Shown here one piece after another: positions 47,754 to 56,000 of a stretch of 64,000 nt of DNA. The position numbers and the translations under genes are program-made. Location: assembly GCA_025758065.1 (NCBI GenBank), contig CP107199.1, positions 846,001 through 910,000 on the forward strand. Reading direction: 5' to 3'. Each line of letters opens with the position of its first letter. Position 1 is the stretch's first letter. This DNA is from Lachnospiraceae bacterium. GTDB taxonomy: Bacteria > Bacillota > Clostridia > Lachnospirales > Lachnospiraceae. Below the pieces are notes generated by a model. That model was not told where the DNA came from, ran no database searches, and saw only the letters and a program-made list of their open reading frames with translations.

Positions 47754-48346
47754 AAAAGTACCTCCAAATACTGTCGTAAAATTTTTTCCACCTTGAACAT
47801 CCCGGCATATTGCATTAAAGCTCGCAGGTTCTTATCTTTTCTACGGGCATACGCTTTCAGTGCTCCCTGAAAGGTCTGAATTTCAATTCTGCTACGGCTT
47901 CTGAGCAAATCACAGATCGTTCGCTCCATATCATAAACCGGCACAGTATGCCCGAACGGAGTTTTCGCTGTTGTAAGTCCTACATCATGTAAGTCTGCTT
48001 TAATCGTAAAAACTTGAATGCCTTCTGCTTTCATTTTGCTTGGATTGCATCCAGTTTTGACCGTAACTGTATATTCTATTGGTTCACGGTCTGTCAGATC
48101 GTGAAAAAATAAAGCTGTTTCATGTGAAAATACTGCTTGTTCAAATCGCAAATGAAGCAGATACATGGCATCCACCCAGGAATCTTTGGACAGATAAATC
48201 CCATGTGCAACTCTATCCAAATCTCGTGAACGCACATAATCATAAAATACCGGCTTTGAAATTCCAGAGGATACGACCTGTGATGTTCGCAGCATTCCTT
48301 CTTGTGCTGTTAGCATCTGATCCAGCTGTTCAAATTGTCCCATCAT
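47750..48346 (-). CDS. abiEi: AbiEi antitoxin / transcriptional autoregulator
   Basis: 198 residues. N-terminal winged helix (MLTAQEGMLRTSQVVSSGISKPVFYDYVRSRDLDRVAHGIYLSKDSW) with the AbiEi pattern, and a C-terminal part including FSHETALFFHDLTDREPIEYTVTV and YDMERTICDLLRSR. The antitoxin binds inverted repeats in its own promoter and lets the toxin be neutralised without direct complex in related systems. An obvious inverted repeat lies in the promoter 16 bases upstream. Confidence 0.9.
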   Translation of the reverse strand: MMGQFEQLDQMLTAQEGMLRTSQVVSSGISKPVFYDYVRSRDLDRVAHGIYLSKDSWVDAMYLLHLRFEQAVFSHETALFFHDLTDREPIEYTVTVKTGCNPSKMKAEGIQVFTIKADLHDVGLTTAKTPFGHTVPVYDMERTICDLLRSRSRIEIQTFQGALKAYARRKDKNLRALMQYAGMFKVEKILRQYLEVLL

Positions 48347-48361
48347 GTCACTTCCTTTCGT

Positions 48362-48396
48362 ACTAATATTATATTCAATATTAGTTCAAAAGTAAA
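48362..48396 (-). promoter_or_regulatory. AbiE promoter with overlapping operator
   Basis: ACTAATATT (48362-48370) and AATATTAGT (48377-48385) are exact inverted copies with a six-base spacer. On the - strand they overlap TATAAT (48368-48373), with TTTACT (48391-48396) as -35 at 17-base spacing. Typical autoregulated AbiEi operator. Confidence 0.75.
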
Positions 48397-48467
48397 GTCG
48401 TGGATATAAAATTCCTTTTCCCAAATTTAACAGACGGTGTCTGGCATTTTTATGGTTTTGCGTATTT

Positions 48468-48767
48468 TTATCCATAAACCAACTCCTGAATTGCAAATTT
48501 CAAACTCTGCACCTTGCCCAGTAGCCAGATTGCAGCCAGTGGCAGCCCCATCGGGCTAATCAAAAATGCCATAACCAGCAAAATCACACCATTCTGCGGG
48601 GAATAGGTAATAAGCACAGCCACGCCAAGCAGAGCAATTACAGTGCTGAGCAGACCAAGCACCAGACCGGATATGTAGATCAGCCCCGTGCAGAGCCAGA
48701 CAAAAAGCGTCAGCACCAAAATGACCGGTGCAGTTATAATCATCAAAAGCCCTTTCAAAATCTTCAT
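48468..48767 (-). CDS. CD1845-like small membrane protein
   Basis: 99 residues with three hydrophobic helices (ITAPVILVLTLFVWLCTGLIYI, SGLVLGLLSTVIALLGVAVLI, VILLVMAFLISPMGLPLAAIWLLG). Matches the CD1845-type membrane protein commonly found in this position of Tn1549-like elements. Function unknown, perhaps part of the mating apparatus. GGAGG lies nine bases upstream. Confidence 0.75.
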   Translation of the reverse strand: MKILKGLLMIITAPVILVLTLFVWLCTGLIYISGLVLGLLSTVIALLGVAVLITYSPQNGVILLVMAFLISPMGLPLAAIWLLGKVQSLKFAIQELVYG

Positions 48768-48850
48768 GTTATTTCCTCCTTGCAGCGTTCTTGGTATCTT
48801 TTCTAATCATATTATCCGGCATGGGCAGGCAAAAGACAAGGATACCGATA

Positions 48851-48902
48851 AAAAGAAAAAGCGGAGAGAGGAGCAGCGAAGTAATGCCGTTCCTCCCTCC
48901 GC
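48851..48902 (-). terminator. Terminator after mobC (- strand)
   Basis: On the - strand GCGGAGGGAGGA pairs with TCCTCTCTCCGC with one mismatch (48861-48902), followed by TTTTTCTTTTT. It lies 20 bases after the MobC stop and separates the transfer operon from the CD1845-like gene. Confidence 0.7.
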
Positions 48903-48922
48903 AAATGGAGTATCTATCCCTG

Positions 48923-49261
48923 TTATAAAAGTTTGGAAAGCTGGGTAAGAATTTCCTCTACGCCCTCCCATAACTGTTCCTGCCGCTGGGATATATCCTC
49001 CAAGTCAGCATCATAAACCCGTCCAGTCTCATGCACTTTACGGGTCAGCTGGTTTAAGTTGTTGCTGCTTCGGCGCATCAGGGAAACAAGCTCCTTCAAC
49101 TCCGGCAGCTCCAGCTTGACTACATACCCATCCAGCGCCATTTTTCTTAGATAGGCTTCACGGTTGGAGGTTCCAAACTGAGACATTTTTTGCTCAATCA
49201 CAGCAAGCTCCTCCGCTGAAACTCTAAAGTTTAATTGCATATCCCGCTTACGCTTTGCCAT
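48923..49261 (-). CDS. mobC: MobC-like relaxosome protein
   Basis: 112 residues. N-terminal ribbon-helix-helix-like start (KRKRDMQLNFRVSAEELAVIEQKMSQFGTSNREAYLRKMALDGYVV) and a C-terminal conserved SSNNLNQLTRKVHETGRVYDADLEDI block that is the MobC signature. It binds oriT and helps the relaxase open the DNA. Its start lies two bases beyond the stop of the DUF3849-like gene. Confidence 0.88.
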   Translation of the reverse strand: MAKRKRDMQLNFRVSAEELAVIEQKMSQFGTSNREAYLRKMALDGYVVKLELPELKELVSLMRRSSNNLNQLTRKVHETGRVYDADLEDISQRQEQLWEGVEEILTQLSKLL

Positions 49262-49263
49262 AG

Positions 49264-50082
49264 TTATCGCTCCGGCTCCCGTTTCTTCGGGGCGGCAGGC
49301 TTATGGGCAGGCAGCTCCTGTTTGAGCTTATCCCGTACTGAGGGGCGGGACGGTTGCAGTTTTTCTCCCTGAGTACGGCTGCGCTGCTGTTCTACACGCA
49401 CCAGATCAATAAAGCCATCCAGCACAGCAGGGTGGCTGTTTAAGGCATAACCACAACGGACAGTTTCGGGATTATCGTTGGGAATGGTCTTAGCCCATTC
49501 TTTGTTGCGTCGGGAGTAGCGCCCATCCCAGTCCTGAAGCTGGACCGTGTTAGACAGAACCATGGACACACGCTCCATGCCATAGATCTCGATCACACCA
49601 TTTGCCGCATCGTGGCTGAGATACATTCCGTCGAAGTGTTCCCGCACCGCCGCTTCAATGGACTCCTTGCATTGGAGATTTGCATTGTTGGAAGCCCGGT
49701 ACTGCTCCAGCTCCCCATGTTCTCTCGCATAGGCGGCAGAATGGGGATAGACCGGTGTTGTTCGCAGTTCCTCTTTGGCTCTGCACACATCATCGGCACG
49801 GTTCTCAATGCTGTCCCGGATCACATCCATGTGACCGGTCTCCAGCTTTTCAAAGTAACGGTACACATCCGCCAGCGGAGAGGGAGATTCCAAAAGTGCC
49901 TGAGCCTGGGCATCAGTCAGCTCCAGTTCCTCCATCGCCATCACAATGTCCTCACGAACCGTGTACTCATAGGTGTGGTGCAGGATTTCTTCCGGGGGCT
50001 GTCTTTTCAGCCAGTCCCGGAACTTGTCCTGTTCGGCAGCCATCTTTTCATAAAGGGCTGTATTCAGATCGTTAGTATTCAT
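49264..50082 (-). CDS. DUF3849-like transfer-region protein
   Basis: 272 residues starting MNTNDLNTALYEKMAAEQDKFRDWLKRQPPEEILHHTYEYTVREDIVMAMEELELTDAQAQALLESPSPLADVYRYFEK, the DUF3848-type N-terminus. Then PHSAAYAREHGELEQYRASNNANLQCKESIEAAVREHFDGMYLSHDAANGVIEIYGMERVSMVLSNTVQ, the DUF3849-type part. Both families occur together in Tn1549-like elements without known function. ATG at 50082 chosen for the GAGGAGG site ten bases upstream. Basic proline-rich tail. Confidence 0.82.
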   Translation of the reverse strand: MNTNDLNTALYEKMAAEQDKFRDWLKRQPPEEILHHTYEYTVREDIVMAMEELELTDAQAQALLESPSPLADVYRYFEKLETGHMDVIRDSIENRADDVCRAKEELRTTPVYPHSAAYAREHGELEQYRASNNANLQCKESIEAAVREHFDGMYLSHDAANGVIEIYGMERVSMVLSNTVQLQDWDGRYSRRNKEWAKTIPNDNPETVRCGYALNSHPAVLDGFIDLVRVEQQRSRTQGEKLQPSRPSVRDKLKQELPAHKPAAPKKREPER

Positions 50083-50083
50083 G

Positions 50084-53000
50084 TTATCGCACCTCCTCAT
50101 GCTGTTTTGGTTTCTTGTCTGTACTGCGGGGTTGCACCGGGCGTTTTAGGTTATCCAGCACCGAAGGCCGTGTACTTTTGGCAACAACAGACTCGGTGTG
50201 TGCCTGTCCCTTTCCGTCGATGTTGAGCAGGGTATCCAGCTCCACCAGACGGGCGTTTTTGCATCTCAGTTCTTCTTCATAAAGGAATGGCTTTCCGACT
50301 TCCTCCTTTGCCGCAGCTTGCTGCTGACAGAGGTTATCCAGCTGTGCCTTTGCCGACTCCAGACGCTGGGGCATCTGAGCAAGGGCATTGTCGATACGGG
50401 TAAGATTTCCGCGAGGGTCTGTACCAAGGGTTGCCCGGTGGGTCATCTGTCCTTTCAGCAGGAGCGTATACTCCTGTTTCCAAGCGGAAAATTCCACGGA
50501 CATGGCATACCCCCGGTAGTTGCCGATCTGCACCGGATCGGAGGTTTTAACCTCCTTGCAGGCATCCAAAAGGGCTGCGCCGGCGTTCTCCTTATCGGTC
50601 AGCAGATCGCCACGGATTTCCATACCAGCAAAACCGTCCTCCGGGTGCGGGTGCGCTACCAAAACCTCCAGATCGGATTCAAAGCCCTTGATAAAGCCCT
50701 TGTGCTTTTCAATCTCCTCCGGGAAGTATTTGAGCAGCTGGTCCTCCAGACGATATTGCTTGCTCTGGTGGTCGGCTTTCATCAGCTTCAGGCGGGATAC
50801 CTCCACATCCAAATCCATACGCTCTTTGATACGTGGGTCTCCGGCACACAAAGCCTTGATCTCTGCAAAACTGAGGGCGGTTTCATCCACATCATCGCAG
50901 GAGCGTACCGGCGATTTAGAAGTCATGATCTGACTAATGAATTTTTGCTTATTCTCCACCGTCTGCCAGAGGTATGCGTCAAAGGTTCCTTCGGTCACAT
51001 AGCGGTACACATGGACAAGAGGATTCTGGTTACCCTGGCGCTCGATACGGCCCTTGCGCTGGGCAAGGTCTCCCGGTCTCCACGGACAGTCCAGGTCATG
51101 AAGTGCCACCAGACGGTCCTGCACATTGGTGCCTGCGCCCATCTTGGCGGTGCTGCCCAAAAGGACACGAACCTGACCGGTACGGACTTTAGAGAACAGC
51201 TCCTTTTTCCGCACTTCGGTATTGGCTTCATGGATAAAAGCGATCTGGTCGGCAGGCATCCCCTGAGCAATGAGTTTCTGACGAATATCGTCATATACCG
51301 TAAAGGTCGGTTCCTGTTCCGGCAGAGGCACAGCGTCTTCCAATGCGTGAAGCAGTGGATTATCCAGCGTTTTCGCCGCCTTGCTTGCAGGAGCTTTGGC
51401 CTGTGGTGTAGAAATGTCGCAGAACACCAGCTGGGTCAGCTTGTCAGCTTTGCCGTCCCGCCAGATCTGCATGATGTTGTCCACACACTGATTGACCTTT
51501 GTGCCAGGTTCGTCCGGCAGCATCTGGTTGACGATCCTCTGGTCCAGCCCCAGCTTGCGGCCATCCGAGGTAATCTTGAGCATGTTATCCTGGGACGGGT
51601 CAACAGTTCCGCTGTGTACCAGCGATGCACGCTCCGAAAGAGCTTTGACCATTTCCTGCTGATGTTCGGTAGGCTGCGCCACGATGTTGTGGTATTCCAC
51701 TTCCGGGGTAGGCAGATTCAGCTGGTCGGCAGTCTTAATGTCAGCCACTTCTTTGAACAGGTTCATCAGCTCCGGCAGGTTAAAGAACTTGCTGAATCTC
51801 GTTCTTGCCCGGTAGCCGGTGCCTTCCGGTGCCAGCTCCAATGCTGTGACGGTCTCCCCAAATCGGGAAGCCCAACAGTCGAAGTGGGTCATGTTCAGCT
51901 CTTGCAGGCGTTCATACTGAAGATAACGCTGCATGGTGTAAAGCTCGGTCATGGAGTTGCTGACCGGGGTGCCGGTGGCAAAGATCACACCACGATTTCC
52001 GGTGATCTCGTCCATATAGCGGCACTTGGCAAACATATCGGAGGATTTCTGCGCGTCCGATGTGGAAAGACCAGCCACATTTCGCATTTTTGTGTATAAA
52101 AACAGGTTCTTGTAGTTGTGGGCCTCGTCCACAAACAGCCGGTCCACACCCAGCTGCTCAAAAGTTACCACATCATCTTTTCGCCCCTCGGCTTGCAGCT
52201 TTTCCAGTCTGGCTTCCAGAGACTTTCTGGTACGCTCCAGCTGCTTGACGGTAAAACGCTCGCCGCCGCTGGCCTGCACCTCTGCGATGCCCTCGGTGAT
52301 CTCGTCGATCTGCTCATAGAGAAGCCTTTCCTGACGCTCCCGGCTGATGGGGATACGCTCAAACTGGCTGTGTCCCATGATGATGGCGTCGTAGTCACCG
52401 GTCGCAATACGGGCGCAGAACTTTTTGCGGTTATGGGTCTCAAAGTCCTTTTTGGTTGTGACTAAGATGTTGGCAGAAGGATAGAGGCGCAGAAACTCTG
52501 ATGCCCACTGCTCAGTCAGGTGGTTGGGAACCACAAAGAGAGATTTCTGGCACAAGCCCAGGCGTTTGGCTTCCATCGCAGCGGCCACCATCTCAAAGGT
52601 TTTGCCCGCGCCTACTTCGTGTGCCAGCAGGGTATTTCCGCCATACAGCACATGGGCGATGGCACTTTTCTGGTGTTCCCGCAGGGTAATGGCCGGGTTC
52701 ATGCCGCCAAAAGTGATATGGCTGCCATCATACTCGCGGGGACGGGTAGAGTTCATTTCTTCGTTATACTGGCGCACCAAAGTCTGGCGGCGCTCCGGGT
52801 CTCTCCAGATCCAGTCCTTAAAGGCTTCCCGGATCGCCTGCTGTTTTTGGGCAGCCAGAGTGGTCTCCTTGGCGTTTAGTACGCGGCGCTCTTTTCCGTC
52901 TGCGTCCTCTATGGTGTCATAGATACGGACATCCCGCAGGTTTAAGGAATCCTCCAGAATCTTGTAGGCGTTGGCGCGGCTGGTTCCGTAGGTGGTATAA

Positions 53001-56000
53001 GCTGCCACATCGTTGTAGGATACAGAAGATTTCCCCTTGATCTGCCATTCAGCAGTAAAGGAGGAATAGTTGACCTCAATGCTGCGCTGGAGATAAACCG
53101 GGGTGTTGAAGGTCTCGTACATAAACTGCTGGATGTACTCCTTGTCAATCCAGGTAGCGCCCAGACGCACCTCGATCTCCGACGCATTCAGGTCTTTGGG
53201 CTGGGCGGCGGTAAGGGCTTCCACATTGACTGCATAAACCGGGTCCTGCTGTGCCGCCCGCTGCGCCTGACGCAGTTTGCGGCGTACATTGCCGGAAAGG
53301 TATTCATCAGCAGTCACAAAATGGGGTGTGCCGTCTTTCTCCAACTGTCCCGGTACACGGAAGATCACGCCTTGCAGCTCTCCGGCCAGTTCTTCTTTTG
53401 TTTTTCCGGTAAGCCGACTCATATAGCTCATATCTACGCAGGCCTTTTCCGAGATGGACACCGCCAGTGCTTCGCTTGCCGTATCCACAGTAACCACTGC
53501 CTGATGGGGCTTGATGGTCCGTTTGGTGAACATATCCGCCTTGCGCTCCAGCTTTCCGTCCTCGTCGATAACTTCCAGCGCACAGAGCAGGTAATAGGAA
53601 GAATCATCTGCATAAGCCAGCCGGTTTGCACGGTCGTTGATGAGACCGTATTTGGCAGAAAAGCTGTCATAGAGCCGGTTCAGTTCCGCCTGTTTTTGGG
53701 TAATGGTGCTGTCTGGAACCGCTGCATCCATCTGAAGGTCGATCAGTTCCTGCACACAATCACGCAGTCCCACAAGACCTTTCACGCGGGCTTCGGCGGT
53801 GGCGTTGAGATCAGGGCGCACCATGCGGCTGTTTTCCCGGTAGTACACCTGTCCGTCTACAATGGCATAGGAATAGTTCTTCACATTTTGGTCAGCAGGA
53901 ATGGAGGTGTCAATGGTTTCGCCCTCGCCCAGCTCCGGCAGTTCTGCCTCCTGATAAGTGCCATGAATGTACTTCACAGCATCATGCAGCTGATCGGCAA
54001 GCTCCAGCCCCTCAATGGGATTCACGGTGTAGTCCATGCCATGGGCGGTGCTTTCCGGTTCCTGTCGGCCCAGCACCATTTCCGGGTGGTCGATAAAATA
54101 CCGGTTGATGGCAAAGCCGTCCTGCGTCTGTCCGGTCTGGGTCCACTCTGGTGCAATGTCCAGCAGGCGGTCCCGCTTTTGGAGGAAGATGATGTCCGAT
54201 ACCACCTCGGCACCGGCATTCTTTTTGAACGCGTCATTCGGCAGACGGATCGCTCCCAGCAGCTCAGCACGCTGGGCAAGATAGCGGCGCACGGTGGAAT
54301 CCTTGGCGTCCATAGTATAGCGGGAGGTTACAAAAGCTACCACTCCGCCGGGACGCACCTGGTCCAGTGCTTTGGCGAAAAAGTAGTTGTGAATACTGAA
54401 ATTCAGCTTGTTGTAGGCTTTGTCATTGACCTGATACTGACCGAAAGGTACATTGCCGATGGCAAGGTCAAAGAAATCCCGCCTGTCGGTGGTCTCAAAG
54501 CCGCCTACTGTGATGTCCGCCTTGGGATAGAGCTGCTTTGCGATGCGCCCGGAAACCGGGTCCAGCTCCACGCCGTACAGACGGCTGTTTCTCATTTCCT
54601 CCGGCAGCATACCGAAGAAATTGCCCACACCCATAGATGGCTCCAAAATATTTCCGGTCTCAAATCCCATACGGCCCACCGCTTCATAGATGGCCTGAAT
54701 GACCGTAGGGCTGGTGTAATGGGCGTTGAGGGTGGAGCTTCTGGCGGCGACATATTCCTCCGGGGTCAGCAGCTCTTTCAGCTGGGCATACTCGGAAGCC
54801 CATGCCGGTTTCTCCGGGTCAAAGGCATCAGAAAGACCGCCCCAGCCCACATAGCGGGATAGGACTTCCTGCTGTTCCGGGCTTGCCTGCTGTCCGGCAG
54901 CTTCCAGCTCTTTCAGCAAACGAATGGCATTGATATTTGCCTGGAACTTGGCTTTCGGACCGCCTTCACCCAAATGCTCATCGGTAATGCGGAAGTTCTG
55001 TGCATTGCGGCGCAGGTTGTCCTTGTATTCCTCATAGGAGGCTTCCTCGGCAGCTTTGGCATTGGGGAAGGTCTGCCACTGGCCGTTGACCTGAATGGAA
55101 ACCGGGTGTTCATCCAGCACTTCCTCAAAGGTTTTCTCCGGCTCTGTTACAGGGGCTGGCGGCTCCGGCTCCTCAATATGCAACCGTTCCACCACCACAT
55201 CATAAGGTAGATTGTTCTTATCGCCCGGATAGACGGCCACAGTCTCGGAATGGAAGGTCGGGGATTCGACAGCCGGTTCGGGGCGTTCCTGTCCAAAGCC
55301 ATCCAGCTGACGGGCATACATCCCGCGCAGCAAAGGCGCAACCTCATCCCAGCGAAAATACAGCACAGCCAGACGCTTTTCCTCTGCGTCCAGGACTTCC
55401 AGCTCCATGCCCTGTGCCGTGGTACGGTAATCGGCAGTATCGCCGGTCTCCAGATTCAGCGTCTCGATCTCACCAGAATAGGCTCTGCTCAGCCAATAAG
55501 CGATCTCGCTGTTGCTCCTGCCGGATTGCAGCAGCGTGGAAACCTGTTTTTTATCTGCTTCATCCATAAGTCCATGGGTCAATACATCCCGCAGGTCCTG
55601 ATCTGCCTTGTCCGGGTCAATAGGAAGAAACTCGGTATAGTAAGCATTGCGGCGGTCTGCCCGAATCAGCTGCTCGAACTGTTCTTTGCGCTCTGCCCGG
55701 TAGATGGGATATACCATGCCGGTGGGCAGAAGCTGCACGGTGTCCTCCCGCAGCTCGGTGATCTGATAGGCGTCATTCTCGATATACACGGTATCGCCCA
55801 CAGCATAGACCGGGGCGGCAGGGTCATAGGAAGTCCTTTGCGGAGTCGGGCGGCGAACTGCATCATATTCCTCATCGGAAATGGAAACCTCGGAAGTCTG
55901 TTCTGTCTCGGCAGCTGCGATCTGCTCGGCATCCGACATCACCTGTTGGATAAACGGGTCATTGTCCAGTTTTTCCGGGTCTGCCACCTGTCCGTTGACG

